Shown one piece after another: positions 7,785-16,854 of a DNA stretch of 64,000 bases. The position numbers and the translations under genes are program-made. Each line of letters starts with the position of its first letter. The stretch's first letter is position 1. The DNA lies in NCBI GenBank assembly GCA_023100825.1, contig CP095846.1, forward strand, positions 3,162,001 through 3,226,000. The letters are read 5' to 3'. Under the pieces are notes generated by a model. It ran no database searches. It worked only from the letters and a program-made list of their open reading frames with translations, and had not been told where the DNA came from. The stretch is from Nocardioidaceae bacterium SCSIO 66511. Its GTDB lineage: Bacteria > Actinomycetota > Actinomycetes > Propionibacteriales > Nocardioidaceae.

Positions 7785-10676
7785 ATGCCCCTCATGGATC
7801 CGCATCGCGGGGCGGGCATCCCCCGTCCCGCGAACCGACGTCCGTCCAGATCCGCCGTGCGAAGTGCCGCCGCCCTCACCTTCCTGATGGGACTGCTCGC
7901 CGCACTCCTCGCGCCGATCGCGGTCGCTTCGCCGCCCGCACCGACGCAGCAACCCGCCGAGCCCCCGGCGGCGCAACCTGCCAAACAGGGCAAGTTCGAC
8001 GTACTCGTCTTCTCCAAGACCGCCGGCTTCAGACACGACTCGATACCGGCCGGGATCCGCCGCATCAAGCAGTTGGGCGCGGCGAACGGATTCCGGGTCG
8101 ACGCGACCGAGGACGCGACGACGTTCCGGGCAAACCGGCTGCGTAAGTACGAGGCCGTGGTGTTCCTCAGCACGACCGGCGACGTACTGAACAACAAGCA
8201 GCAGCGCGCCTTCGAGCAATGGATCCGCCAAGGCGGCGGCTACGTCGGCGTCCATGCGGCCGCAGACACCGAGTACGACTGGCCGTTCTACGGCAACCTC
8301 GTCGGCACGTACTTCAAGAGCCACCCCGCCGTCCAGGAGGCCACCGTCAAGGTCGCCGACCGGGTGCACCCGTCGACGAAGCATCTGCCGGACCGATGGG
8401 TACGCACCGACGAGTGGTACGACTACAAGGCCAATCCGCGCGGTGACGTGCACGTGCTGGCCAGCCTGGACGAGTCCAGCTACGACGGCGGCACGATGGG
8501 CAGCGACCACCCGATCGCCTGGTGCCAGCGCTTCGACGGCGCCCGCTCCTGGTACACCGGCGGAGGCCACACCGCCAAGTCGTTCAACGAGCCGGCCTTC
8601 GCGAAGCACCTGCTCGGCGGCATCCGCTGGGCGGCCGGCGATGTCGCCGGCGACTGCGGCGGGACGACGGAGCAGGGATTCCAGAAGGTCACGCTGAATG
8701 ACACCCCCGGCGAACCGATGGGCCTCGCAGTGCTGCCGGACGGTCGGGTGCTGCACACGGACCGCACCGGCGAGGTACGTCTGCACGACCCGGAAACCGG
8801 CCTGAACACGCTGGCCGCGAACCTCACGAAGGTCATCTACAGCCACGACGAGGAGGGCGTGCAGAGCGTCGCGATCGATCCGAACTTCAAGCGCAACCGT
8901 TGGGTGTACCTCTATCACTCGTTGCCCACCGGCGACACTCCGGTCGATGACCCGTCGACACCGGACGTCAACGAGGGCGATGCTCCGAACACCGGCACTC
9001 CCGAGGACTGGGCGAAGTTCAAGGGCGACATGCGACTGTCGCGGTACAAGTTCACCGCCAAGGGGACGCTCAACCTGGACTCCGCGCAGACGATCATCGA
9101 CATTCCGGTGGACCGAGGTCAGTGCTGCCACGTAGGCGGGCACATCGACTTCGACGGGCAGGGCAACCTCTACCTGTCGACCGGTGATGACTCGAACCCG
9201 TTCGAGTCCGACGGCTACACCCCGATCGATGAACGGGAGAACCGCAACCCGGTCTTCGATGCGCAGCGATCGGCGGCGAACACGAACGACCTGCGCGGCA
9301 AGGTGCTCCGCATCCATCCGAAGCGCGGCGGCGGTTACACCGTCCCGGACGGGAACCTCTTCCCGAAGGGAGCACCACAGACGCGTCCGGAGATCTACCT
9401 GATGGGTCTGCGCAACCCGTTCCGCATCGCAGTCAACAGGGAGAACGGCGACCTGTACGTCGCCGACTACTCACCGGATGCGAACGACGCCGACCCGGAT
9501 CGCGGACCCGCGGGCCACGGCAAGTGGTTCATCGCCCGTGACTCCGGCAACTACGGGTGGCCGTACTGCGCGACGGCGGAGCTCCCGTACGTCGACTACG
9601 ACTTCGAGACCAAGGAGTCCGGCGAGTCGTTCGACTGCGCAAACCCGGTGAACGACTCACCGCACAACACTGGGCTGCGCGAGCTCCCGGCGGTGGAGCA
9701 ACCGGACGTCTACTACACCTACGACGAGTCCGAGGAGTTCCCCGAGCTCGGCACCGGCGGCATCGGCCCCATGGCCGGTCCGGCGTACGACTTCGACAAG
9801 GGCTCGAACTCGCGGGTGAAGTGGCCGGAGTACTACGACGGCGCTCCGCTGGCATACGAGTGGACACGTGACTGGATCAGCGAGATGCGTCTTGACGATC
9901 GCGGTGATCTCTTCGACATCAACCAGATACTGAAGTCATTCACGTTCGACAACCCGATGGACATCGAGTTCGGCACTGACGGTGCGCTCTACGTTCTCGA
10001 GTACGGCGACGGCTACTTCGCGGAGAACCCCACTGCGCAGCTGTCTCGGATCGACTACGTACGCGGCGGTCGTACGCCGATCCCGAAGGTCGAGGCGACC
10101 CCGACGAACGGCGATGCACCACTGGAGGTGACCTTCTCCAGTGCGGGCACAAGTGACCCGGACGGCGATCGGTTGACCTACCAGTGGGACTTCGACGCCG
10201 ACGGAACGTTCGACTCGCAGGAGAAGAACCCGACGCACACGTACCCGGACAACGGCGTCTACCAGGCAACGTTGAAGGTCACCGACCGGACCGGGCGCTC
10301 CGCGTCGAGTTCGGTGGAGATCGTGATCGGAAACGACCGGCCGGTACTGGAGTTCATCACCCCGAAGGACGGTGATCCCTTCGAGTTCGGCGACACGGTG
10401 CAGTACGAGGTGAAGGTCACCGACGACCAGGAGGTGGACTGCAGCCAGGTGAAGGTGGCCTACATCCTCGGCCACGACAACCACGGTCATCCGCAGACCG
10501 AGACCACCGGGTGTAAGGGGCAGCTGGAAGCCCCGCTCGCCGGCGGCCACGAGGGCGAGGACAACCTGCGCGGCGTGTTCCACGCGTCGTACAGCGACCA
10601 GGGTCCGGACGGTGACGGTGTCGGCTCGCTCACCGGTGACGCGGAGATCGCACTGGTGCCGACCGGAGGCAACTGA
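7785..10676 (+). CDS. secreted ThuA - PQQ-type sugar dehydrogenase - PKD fusion protein
   Basis: A 963-residue exported protein. After a signal peptide (hydrophobic AALTFLMGLLAALLAPIAVAS) come three regions. Residues about 69-290 form a ThuA-like, class I amidotransferase-fold domain (FDVLVFSKTAGFRHDSI, GGYVGVHAAADTEYDWPFY). Residues about 299-755 form a soluble glucose/sorbosone-dehydrogenase beta-propeller (PMGLAVLPDGRVLHTDRTG, CCHVGGHIDFDGQGNLYLSTGDD, LRNPFRIAVN). Residues about 764-845 form a PKD domain (SAGTSDPDGDRLTYQWDFD), with a further 110-residue tail. ATG 7785 has AGGAG. It is divergent from the lacI gene, so sugar-related control is plausible. The substrate is unknown; ThuA relatives occur in trehalose and other sugar-oxidation loci. 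Confidence 0.88.
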   Translation: MPLMDPHRGAGIPRPANRRPSRSAVRSAAALTFLMGLLAALLAPIAVASPPAPTQQPAEPPAAQPAKQGKFDVLVFSKTAGFRHDSIPAGIRRIKQLGAANGFRVDATEDATTFRANRLRKYEAVVFLSTTGDVLNNKQQRAFEQWIRQGGGYVGVHAAADTEYDWPFYGNLVGTYFKSHPAVQEATVKVADRVHPSTKHLPDRWVRTDEWYDYKANPRGDVHVLASLDESSYDGGTMGSDHPIAWCQRFDGARSWYTGGGHTAKSFNEPAFAKHLLGGIRWAAGDVAGDCGGTTEQGFQKVTLNDTPGEPMGLAVLPDGRVLHTDRTGEVRLHDPETGLNTLAANLTKVIYSHDEEGVQSVAIDPNFKRNRWVYLYHSLPTGDTPVDDPSTPDVNEGDAPNTGTPEDWAKFKGDMRLSRYKFTAKGTLNLDSAQTIIDIPVDRGQCCHVGGHIDFDGQGNLYLSTGDDSNPFESDGYTPIDERENRNPVFDAQRSAANTNDLRGKVLRIHPKRGGGYTVPDGNLFPKGAPQTRPEIYLMGLRNPFRIAVNRENGDLYVADYSPDANDADPDRGPAGHGKWFIARDSGNYGWPYCATAELPYVDYDFETKESGESFDCANPVNDSPHNTGLRELPAVEQPDVYYTYDESEEFPELGTGGIGPMAGPAYDFDKGSNSRVKWPEYYDGAPLAYEWTRDWISEMRLDDRGDLFDINQILKSFTFDNPMDIEFGTDGALYVLEYGDGYFAENPTAQLSRIDYVRGGRTPIPKVEATPTNGDAPLEVTFSSAGTSDPDGDRLTYQWDFDADGTFDSQEKNPTHTYPDNGVYQATLKVTDRTGRSASSSVEIVIGNDRPVLEFITPKDGDPFEFGDTVQYEVKVTDDQEVDCSQVKVAYILGHDNHGHPQTETTGCKGQLEAPLAGGHEGEDNLRGVFHASYSDQGPDGDGVGSLTGDAEIALVPTGGN

Positions 10677-10688
10677 CGGAGGAGTCGA

Positions 10689-10720
10689 TCGGGTGGCGGG
10701 GCTGCGGCCTCGCCACCCGA
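10689..10720. terminator. bidirectional hairpin between convergent genes
   Basis: Perfect 10-bp arms TCGGGTGGCG and CGCCACCCGA enclose a 12-nt loop between the ends of the ThuA fusion and the YczE-type gene. No U-tract follows on either strand, as is common in high-GC actinobacteria. Confidence 0.6.
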
Positions 10721-10727
10721 CGGCTGT

Positions 10728-11345
10728 TCACTCCTCGTGGAGCCGCACCGACACCAGCGGTAGGAAGAACTGCACGATCGGACCGATCGCGAGCGCGTAC
10801 ACGATGGTGCCGAGCCCGACCGTGCCGCCGAGCAGGAAGCCGAGCACCACGACCGTCACCTCGACCGAGGTACGAATCAGCCGGACGCTCAGTCCGGTCC
10901 TGCTCACCAGCGCGAGCCAGAGACCGTCGCGCGGCCCCGGTCCCAGATGCGTACCGATGTAGAGCGCGCCAGCGAGGCCGTTCAGCACGACACCGCCGAT
11001 GAGCAAGGCGAAACGGGCCACCAACGAGTCGGGTTCGGACATCACGGCGAGCCCGAGATCGGCGGCCAGTCCGATCAGGATCACGTTCAGCACCGTGCCG
11101 AGCCCGGGCCACTGCCGCAGCGGGATCCACAACAGCAGCAGGACCGCACCGACGGCGATCACGACCTGCCCGAAGGTCATCGGGAGGTGTCGGGTCACTC
11201 CGTCGTGGAAGACGTCCCACGGGTCGAGTCCGAGCACGGACTCGACCATCATCGCCATCGACCAGCCGTAGAGCGCGAGCCCGAACACCAGCTGCGGAAG
11301 CCGGCGGGTCAGCTTGCCGGCGCGAAGCTGTTCGATCGGATTCAT
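10728..11345 (-). CDS. YczE-family integral membrane protein
   Basis: A 205-residue protein with about five or six membrane helices (LPQLVFGLALYGWSMAMMVES; FGQVVIAVGAVLLLLWIPL; LGTVLNVILIGLAADLGL; FALLIGGVVLNGLAGALYIG). It carries the family-typical THLGPGPRDGLWLALVSRTGLSVRLIRTSVEVTVV segment. It resembles Bacillus YczE, a membrane protein of unknown transport role. It is divergent from a MocR regulator, the same pairing as yczR-yczE. The start is uncertain: ATG 11345 gives a normal length, ATG 11393 adds 16 residues, and neither has a clear ribosome-binding site. Confidence 0.8.
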   Translation of the reverse strand: MNPIEQLRAGKLTRRLPQLVFGLALYGWSMAMMVESVLGLDPWDVFHDGVTRHLPMTFGQVVIAVGAVLLLLWIPLRQWPGLGTVLNVILIGLAADLGLAVMSEPDSLVARFALLIGGVVLNGLAGALYIGTHLGPGPRDGLWLALVSRTGLSVRLIRTSVEVTVVVLGFLLGGTVGLGTIVYALAIGPIVQFFLPLVSVRLHEE

Positions 11346-11454
11346 GACCGGCGGCCGATACGGCGCGCGGCGAGTGCGCAGGAGCGTGGGCATGATTCGA
11401 TTCTGTACGTAGGTGGCCTGGAAATCGATAGCCAATTGCGAGAGAGTGGACTAC

Positions 11455-12891
11455 ATGCCAGCTGCCCAACTCTCTGCTCGTCGGCTCGTCGACCTGTTGT
11501 CGGACTATCCGTCGACCAGGCCGGCGTACCGCGCTCTCGCCAACGCGGTACGCGGCGTCCTCGTCGACGGCCGCGTCACCCATCAGACTCGGCTGCCGAG
11601 CGAGCGGGAGCTCAGTGTCGCGCTCGGCGTGAGCCGCACAACGGTCACTCGCGCGTACGGCGAGCTCGTCGATTCGGGTTGGGCGACTGCTCGCCGAGGC
11701 TCCGGTACGACGCTCGTCCTGCGCGGCCGAGACCACACCGGTGGTGAGTCGTTGATCCCTCCCGACGCCGAGGACGGCGTCATCAACCTGATGATCGCTG
11801 CGCCACCTGCACCGCCCGGCACGATGGATGCCGTCGAACGCGCGGTCGCGCTGCTGCCCGCGCGTCTGACCGGGCACGGGTATCGCATGTCCGGTGACCC
11901 GTTGTTGCGCGAGCAGATCGCAGCGCACTATGACGATCGCGGCCTCCCCACCGATCCCGAGCAGATCATCGTGACTCCTGGCGCGCTCGCCGCTACCGCG
12001 GTCGTGGTGCGGATGCTCATCGGCCGCGGCGACCGCGCGATCATGGAGACCCCGAGCTACCCGAACTCCGTAGAGACGCTTCGCGCCGGTGGTGCTCGTG
12101 TCGTCGGCCTCCCGGTCTCCGCAGCCGGGTGGGACGCCGAGGCCTTCGAAGCGACCATCCGGCAGACGGCACCGCGGTTCGCGTTGCTCATCCCCGACTT
12201 CCAGAACCCGACCGGCGCTCTCATGGACGCCGAGACCCGCGACCGGTTCGGGACCGTGTTGGCTCGCACACGCACCATCGGCGTCGCCGACGAGACGATG
12301 GCCGACCTTCCGATCGACCCGCTCACGATGCCACCTCCGTTCGCCGCTTCGAACCCCGACGTGATCACGATCGGCAGTATCAGCAAGGCGTTCTGGGGCG
12401 GCTTCCGGATCGGCTGGCTCCGCGTACCCACCTCGCTGCATGACCGCGTGGTGCAGGCTCGTACGTCGCTCGATCTCGGCTGCAGTCTCGCCGACCAGCT
12501 CATCGCGTACGAGATGTTCACCCATCGCGACACGTTGCTCGGTGAACGTCGAGAAGCGCTCCGTGAGTCCCGTGATGTGCTCGTGTCCGAGCTGCGCGAT
12601 CGCCTGTCCGATTGGGAGTTCACCACACCTCGCGGTGGCATGACACTGTGGGCCCGGATGCCCGAGCCGGTGGCGAGCGCCGTCGTCCTCGCGGCCGAGA
12701 GGCACGGATTGCTGCTCGCGTCGGGCGGCCAGTTCGGCGTCGACCAGGACCTTCGGCACTACATACGGCTGCCGTTCGCCGCACCTGCCGACGTACTCCG
12801 TGAGGGAGTCGATCGCCTCGCGCGCGCCTACGCTGACGCGATCGCAGAGCCGACGCTCGTACGTGAGCGCGCCGGCTCGTTCATCGCGTAG
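11455..12891 (+). CDS. MocR/GntR-family regulator with aminotransferase-like domain
   Basis: PLP-dependent transcription factor of 478 residues. A GntR winged helix (VTHQTRLPSERELSVALGVSRTTVTRAYGELVDSGWA) occupies about residues 30-85. A class I aminotransferase fold follows from about residue 110, with the PLP-lysine motif ITIGSISKAFWGGFRIGW. ATG 11455 is preceded by GAGAGAG. It probably controls the divergent yczE-type gene and itself, as YczR does in Bacillus. The 109-bp divergent gap holds TACGTA and ATCGAT dyads but no clear repeated operator. Confidence 0.88.
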   Translation: MPAAQLSARRLVDLLSDYPSTRPAYRALANAVRGVLVDGRVTHQTRLPSERELSVALGVSRTTVTRAYGELVDSGWATARRGSGTTLVLRGRDHTGGESLIPPDAEDGVINLMIAAPPAPPGTMDAVERAVALLPARLTGHGYRMSGDPLLREQIAAHYDDRGLPTDPEQIIVTPGALAATAVVVRMLIGRGDRAIMETPSYPNSVETLRAGGARVVGLPVSAAGWDAEAFEATIRQTAPRFALLIPDFQNPTGALMDAETRDRFGTVLARTRTIGVADETMADLPIDPLTMPPPFAASNPDVITIGSISKAFWGGFRIGWLRVPTSLHDRVVQARTSLDLGCSLADQLIAYEMFTHRDTLLGERREALRESRDVLVSELRDRLSDWEFTTPRGGMTLWARMPEPVASAVVLAAERHGLLLASGGQFGVDQDLRHYIRLPFAAPADVLREGVDRLARAYADAIAEPTLVRERAGSFIA

Positions 12892-12903
12892 AGGCCGCCG
12901 CAA

Positions 12904-13581
12904 TCACGCCGGGGTCGGCCACGTCTCACCGCGCCAGGCAGCGTCCCAGAACATCCACTCGAACCTCGCGGCGCGTGCGTACGCACCGAGCATCTCATCG
13001 CGCCTGCGCTCGGTTGCCGCCGCCGCGACTTCATCGACATGCCGCTCGATGTCTCGAACGGCCTGCTCGAAAGCGGCATCGGCGTACGCGTCGATCCACG
13101 CCCGATAAGGGTGATCGGGTTCGGCCGTCTGCGCGACAACGGCCTGGCCCACCTCTTCATAGACCCGGAAGCAGGGCAGCACGCCGGCGAGACCGACTTC
13201 GATCGGCGCGTACGCCGCGAGAGTCTGCAACGTGCCGATATAGGCGGCGCAGGTCGGGCTCTGCTCCGGCGCATCGGCCGCCTGCGGGTCGATGCCGCGG
13301 GGAGTCAGGTACGCCGCGTGCAGCTCGCGCTCGGCGGTGATCCCCTGCGCAGCGGAGCCGGCGAGCATTGCCGAGGCAGCCGGGTCGGCTGTACGCGCGG
13401 CAAGGGTGGCGAGCGCGCGGGCGTACCCGGTCAGGTAATGCGAATCGTCGACGAGATAGCGCGCAAAAACCGCTTCGGGCAGTGAACCGTCGGCCAAGGC
13501 CACCAGGAACGGATGGGTCGTGATCGCGTCGTACCACGCCGAGACGGACCGCCACGCCTGTTCGGACCAGCCGACAGTCAT
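12904..13581 (-). CDS. tenA: thiaminase II / aminopyrimidine aminohydrolase
   Basis: TenA-family salvage enzyme of 225 residues that hydrolyses aminopyrimidine breakdown products of thiamine to hydroxymethylpyrimidine. The catalytic Cys (about C137) lies in GVLPCFRVYEEVG, and the C-terminal FEWMFWDAAW is typical of the family. ATG 13581 overlaps the thiD stop by four bases, so it is coupled to thiD as the last gene of the thiM-thiE-thiD-tenA operon. Its product feeds ThiD directly. The gene ends 12 bp from the converging MocR gene. Confidence 0.93.
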   Translation of the reverse strand: MTVGWSEQAWRSVSAWYDAITTHPFLVALADGSLPEAVFARYLVDDSHYLTGYARALATLAARTADPAASAMLAGSAAQGITAERELHAAYLTPRGIDPQAADAPEQSPTCAAYIGTLQTLAAYAPIEVGLAGVLPCFRVYEEVGQAVVAQTAEPDHPYRAWIDAYADAAFEQAVRDIERHVDEVAAAATERRRDEMLGAYARAARFEWMFWDAAWRGETWPTPA

Positions 13582-14411
13582 CTGTGCTCCCTGGGCAGGA
13601 GGCCGCCTTCGAGTTCCCACAGATGGTTCACCGGACTCCGGCCCTCCCCGATCTGCCAGGATGCTGCACTCTCCAAGGCTCCGCTCACATAGCGTTTTGC
13701 TCCCTGGATCGCATCGCGCAGCGGCATCGGGTACATCAGGTAGCTGGCGATTGCACTCGAGAGCGTGCAGCCGGTGCCATGCGTGTTCGCAGTGTCTACC
13801 CAGTGCGCGGCGAACACCGCCGGGCCTTCTTCGTCGACCAGGATGTCGGTTGCGTAGTCGCCCTCGCGGTGCCCGCCCTTGACGAGGACGGCTCGGGAAC
13901 CGAGGTCGCGCAGGGCCGATGCCGCCGCGATCATCGAGTCGCGGTCATCCGGCTCGGCAACGCCTGCGAGTACGCCCGCCTCCGGGAGGTTCGGTGTCAC
14001 GACAGTCGCCAACGGCAACAGGTGCTCGCGAATAGCGTCGACGGTGTCCTCGGGCACGAGGCGGTCACCTGATGTCGCGACCATGACCGGATCCAGCACG
14101 ACGTCGTACGGGCGGTGCCGCCTGATCGCGTCGGCCAGTCCGATGACGACGTCTGCGGTGCCGAGCATGCCGATCTTGACGGAGGCGACGTCGAGATCGG
14201 TCACCACCTGTTCGTACTGGGCGACCACGAAGTCCGCCGGGATCGTGTGAATGTCGCTCACCCCGAGCGTGTTCTGCACAGTCAGCGAGGTGATGACTGC
14301 GCCGCTATAGACCTTCAGGGCCGTTGCTGTCTTGAGGTCTGCTTGGATTCCAGCACCGCCCGACGGGTCAGAGCCGGCGACGCTCAGCATTGCGGGTCGC
14401 TTCGCCATCAT
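13578..14411 (-). CDS. thiD: hydroxymethylpyrimidine / phosphomethylpyrimidine kinase
   Basis: Ribokinase-fold enzyme of 277 residues that phosphorylates HMP and HMP-P in thiamine synthesis. The N-terminus AMLSVAGSDPSGGAGIQADLKT and the C-terminal anion hole WVDTANTHGTGCTLSSAIAS are diagnostic. ATG 14411 overlaps the thiE stop (ATGA); a second ATG three bases on is equally well placed after AGAGGA. It overlaps tenA by four bases downstream. The operon salvages HMP and thiazole; no thiC or thiG is in this window. Confidence 0.95.
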   Translation of the reverse strand: MMAKRPAMLSVAGSDPSGGAGIQADLKTATALKVYSGAVITSLTVQNTLGVSDIHTIPADFVVAQYEQVVTDLDVASVKIGMLGTADVVIGLADAIRRHRPYDVVLDPVMVATSGDRLVPEDTVDAIREHLLPLATVVTPNLPEAGVLAGVAEPDDRDSMIAAASALRDLGSRAVLVKGGHREGDYATDILVDEEGPAVFAAHWVDTANTHGTGCTLSSAIASYLMYPMPLRDAIQGAKRYVSGALESAASWQIGEGRSPVNHLWELEGGLLPREHR

Positions 14412-15067
14412 CGTCCTCTCTGGTGATCGCGCGCGTCGTCGACGATCGCGCGTAGCTCGCTCGCGGCGAGCCCCGGGTCCGGCGCCGAGCAGATCGCAGA
14501 CACCACGGCGATACCGTCGGCTCCGGCGGCGACCACGTCGGCGGCGTTACGTACATCGATGCCGCCGATCGCCACGAGCGGCAGGCCTGGCGGCATCGAC
14601 TGCCGCAGCGCCGCAACGCCTGCGAGTCCGAGCGGAGTCGTCGTGTCTGTCTTCGTCGCGGTTGCCCAGACCGGGCTGGCGGCGAGGTAGTCGCTCGCTG
14701 AGACGTTCGCGGTGTCACCCAGTTGGTCGAAGTCGTGTATCGACCAGCCGATCACACGATCGGCGCCCAGGCGGGCGCGCACGGACACAGGTGGTTCGTC
14801 ATCGGGTCCGACATGGACGCCGGCGGCGTCGGCTTCCAACGCGGCTTCGGCGTCGTCGTTGACGAGAACGGGTACACCCGTGCCCTTCAAGGCCGTACGA
14901 AGGTCGTCGTACTGCTCGGCGAGCGACTCGTGCGAAGCATGTTTGTCGCGCAACTGGACCAACGTGACGCCTCCGGCGACAGCGGCACGTACCACGTCAA
15001 CCAGTGGACGGCCGGCGGTGTCGCCCGTGACGAGGTACAGGCGCGGGTCGATCTCAACCATCGACAT
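14408..15067 (-). CDS. thiE: thiamine-phosphate synthase
   Basis: TIM-barrel enzyme of 219 residues that joins HMP diphosphate and thiazole phosphate. The N-terminal YLVTG, GGVTLVQLRDKHAS, VLVNDDAEAALEADAAGVHVGPDD and VAIGGIDVRNAADVVAAGADGIAVVSAI segments are classical ThiE motifs. The start is ambiguous between ATG 15067 and ATG 15061; both overlap thiM and neither has a separate ribosome-binding site, which points to translational coupling. It lies between thiM and thiD under the TPP riboswitch. Confidence 0.95.
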   Translation of the reverse strand: MSMVEIDPRLYLVTGDTAGRPLVDVVRAAVAGGVTLVQLRDKHASHESLAEQYDDLRTALKGTGVPVLVNDDAEAALEADAAGVHVGPDDEPPVSVRARLGADRVIGWSIHDFDQLGDTANVSASDYLAASPVWATATKTDTTTPLGLAGVAALRQSMPPGLPLVAIGGIDVRNAADVVAAGADGIAVVSAICSAPDPGLAASELRAIVDDARDHQRGR

Positions 15068-15851
15068 GCTGCGCGAGACCGCCCGCGTCGAGCCGTGCTA
15101 GCTCGTCGAGAAGCCTCCACCGCAAGGATCCTGGGCCTTCCGCGGAAGCACCGGCGATCTCTCCCGCGGCCGACATCACTGCGAGTGCTCCGGTCGTCGC
15201 CTCGAACGTGTCGTCGTGCGCGGCAAGACATGCCCCGACGAGCGCACTCAATGAGCAGCCGAGTGCGGTGATCATCGGCATCCGCGGGTCGCCACCGCGG
15301 AGTACGAGCGGCTCACGTACGCCGTCGGTGACGTAGTCTTCCGGACCGGTCACCGCAACGACTGCGCCAGTACGCTTCGCGAGCGCGTCAGCGTGCCCGC
15401 GTACGTCGTCGAGCGAGGCGTCGCTGTCGACTCCCCTGCCGCCCGACGTACTCGTGGCGATGGTGAGGACCTCACTTGCATTGCCGCGGATGACGGTCGG
15501 CTCGAACTCGAGAAGGCGGTCGACCGTCTCGCGTCGGTAGGAGGTCGCACCGACCGCGACCGGATCCAGCACCCATGGCTTGCCGGTATCGCGGGCAGCC
15601 TCGGCCGCCTCGAGCATGCCGTCGACCCACCGTGGCGACGGCGTGCCGATGTTGGCGACGACGGCACCCGCGATACGCGCGAACTCCCCGGCCTCGCGTG
15701 GGTCGTGCACCATCGCCGGCGACGCACCGGCAGCGTTCAACACATTCGCGGCGAGGTCCATGGACACGTAGTTGGTGATGCACTGCACCAGCGGCGCCTG
15801 CTCGCGTACGGCCGCGTGCACGGCGATGACTGCGGGCGTGATGTGGCTCAT
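15054..15851 (-). CDS. thiM: hydroxyethylthiazole kinase
   Basis: ThiM, 265 residues, phosphorylates the thiazole alcohol for salvage. Visible motifs are QCITNYVSMDLAANVLNAAGASPAMVHDPREA near the N-terminus, KPWVLDPVAVGAT, IRGNASEV, VAVTGPEDYVTDG, and ALGCSLSALVGA with the catalytic Cys of the anion hole. ATG 15851 follows GGGAG with six bases between. That ribosome-binding site is also the 3' strand of the TPP aptamer's P1 helix, so the gene should be shut off when TPP is plentiful. First gene of thiM-thiE-thiD-tenA. Confidence 0.96.
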   Translation of the reverse strand: MSHITPAVIAVHAAVREQAPLVQCITNYVSMDLAANVLNAAGASPAMVHDPREAGEFARIAGAVVANIGTPSPRWVDGMLEAAEAARDTGKPWVLDPVAVGATSYRRETVDRLLEFEPTVIRGNASEVLTIATSTSGGRGVDSDASLDDVRGHADALAKRTGAVVAVTGPEDYVTDGVREPLVLRGGDPRMPMITALGCSLSALVGACLAAHDDTFEATTGALAVMSAAGEIAGASAEGPGSLRWRLLDELARLDAGGLAQHVDG

Positions 15852-15856
15852 CGTCA

Positions 15857-15926
15857 GCTCCCTTACGCCGGTATGACCCGGATCAGGTTCGGCGGGTGTG
15901 ATCTCAGCCTTGCGGCACCCCGGAAC
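15857..15926 (-). ncRNA. TPP (thi-box) riboswitch
   Basis: Read on the minus strand, the conserved aptamer order is present: GGGGTGCC, CTGAGATCACACCC, GAACCTGATCCGGGT, then CCGGCGTAAGGGAG. P1 can form from GUUCC (15926-15922) and GGAGC (15861-15857). The latter overlaps the thiM Shine-Dalgarno sequence. No U-tract terminator lies between aptamer and thiM, so control is probably at translation. Confidence 0.95.
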
Positions 15927-15986
15927 GGCGACCCCGACTCTAACAGCCTGCTGAGCGCTGGAGCAGCAGCCGACGAAGTGAGAGCA

Positions 15987-16739
15987 CTAGCCAAGGTCTG
16001 CGGCGAGCGCTGCTGCCGCCTTGGTGAGCACGGGCACCGCACGATCGACGAGCTCATCGGACATCCGCGGCCCCGGCCCGGACACCGATACTGCTAGCCG
16101 GGTCGACGTCGACGGAACGACGACGGCGACACAGCGGACACCTACTTCCTGCTCCCCTTCGTCGAGTGCGTACCCGCGCTCGCGACAGGTGTGTACCTGG
16201 GCGACGAACTCGGCGGGATCGGTGATCGTGTGCGGAGTGTGTTTCTCCATCCCGCTTCGATCCAGCAGCTCGCGGATCTCCTCATCGGAGGCGTCGCTCA
16301 ACAGCGCCTTGCCGACGGCGGTGCAGTGCGGGGACACTCGTCGTCCGACCTCGGTGAACATCCGCATCGAATGGCTGCCAGGCGCCTGCGCGACGTACGC
16401 CACCTGGTCGCCGTCGAGCATCGCGAGGTTCGTCGTCTCGCCGACGGACTCGACGACGCGGCGCAGGTGCGGGACGGCTACGTGGTTGAGCATCGACTCG
16501 GAGCTGTCGGCGAGGAGCAGCAGCCGCGGGCCGAGGGCGTACCGCCGGGACGGCTCCTGCCGCAGGTAACCGAGATCGACCAGCGTGCGTACGAGGCGGT
16601 GGATCGTCGGAAGGGGGAACCCCGATGCCTGAGCGAGCTGAGACAGCCCCATGACGCCGCCGTTGGCGGCGACGAGCTCGAGCAACGTGAATGCCCGCGC
16701 GATCGACTGAACGCCTCCAGAGCGTCGCTGGTCGGCCAT
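15987..16739 (-). CDS. IclR-family transcriptional regulator
   Basis: Regulator of 250 residues. The winged helix occupies about residues 10-65 (VQSIARAFTLLELVAANGGVMGLSQLAQASGFPLPTIHRLVRTL). The effector domain has the typical GRRVSPHCTAVGKALLSDAS and ERGYALDEGEQEVGVRCVAVVV segments. ATG 16739 (MADQRR) is preferred over 16772 because GAAGGGA precedes it. It is transcribed in the same direction as the dicarboxylate carrier upstream of it, and two IclR-like palindromes lie in the divergent promoter at 18.2-18.4 kb. It probably controls the glyoxylate cluster; the effector may be glyoxylate or a precursor. Confidence 0.9.
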   Translation of the reverse strand: MADQRRSGGVQSIARAFTLLELVAANGGVMGLSQLAQASGFPLPTIHRLVRTLVDLGYLRQEPSRRYALGPRLLLLADSSESMLNHVAVPHLRRVVESVGETTNLAMLDGDQVAYVAQAPGSHSMRMFTEVGRRVSPHCTAVGKALLSDASDEEIRELLDRSGMEKHTPHTITDPAEFVAQVHTCRERGYALDEGEQEVGVRCVAVVVPSTSTRLAVSVSGPGPRMSDELVDRAVPVLTKAAAALAADLG

Positions 16740-16854
16740 CTGCGTGGTTCCCTTCTCGGTCGTCCGTGCCATGAGGGTATGCCGTGCGGTGCGACGCCGG
16801 TGCCCTACGCCAGGACAGCGGCGCCGCAGCGCACGGCGGTCAAGGGGCGCCGGT

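Noticed and set aside
7683-9317. 544-codon minus-strand frame
   Set aside because: Shadow of the ThuA/dehydrogenase fusion; no recognisable domain or ribosome-binding site.
10630-12903. 757-codon open frame on the minus strand across the MocR gene
   Set aside because: It is antisense to the well-supported MocR reading frame and YczE gene; its product is Arg/Gly/Asp-rich with no domain, a normal by-product of high-GC coding DNA.
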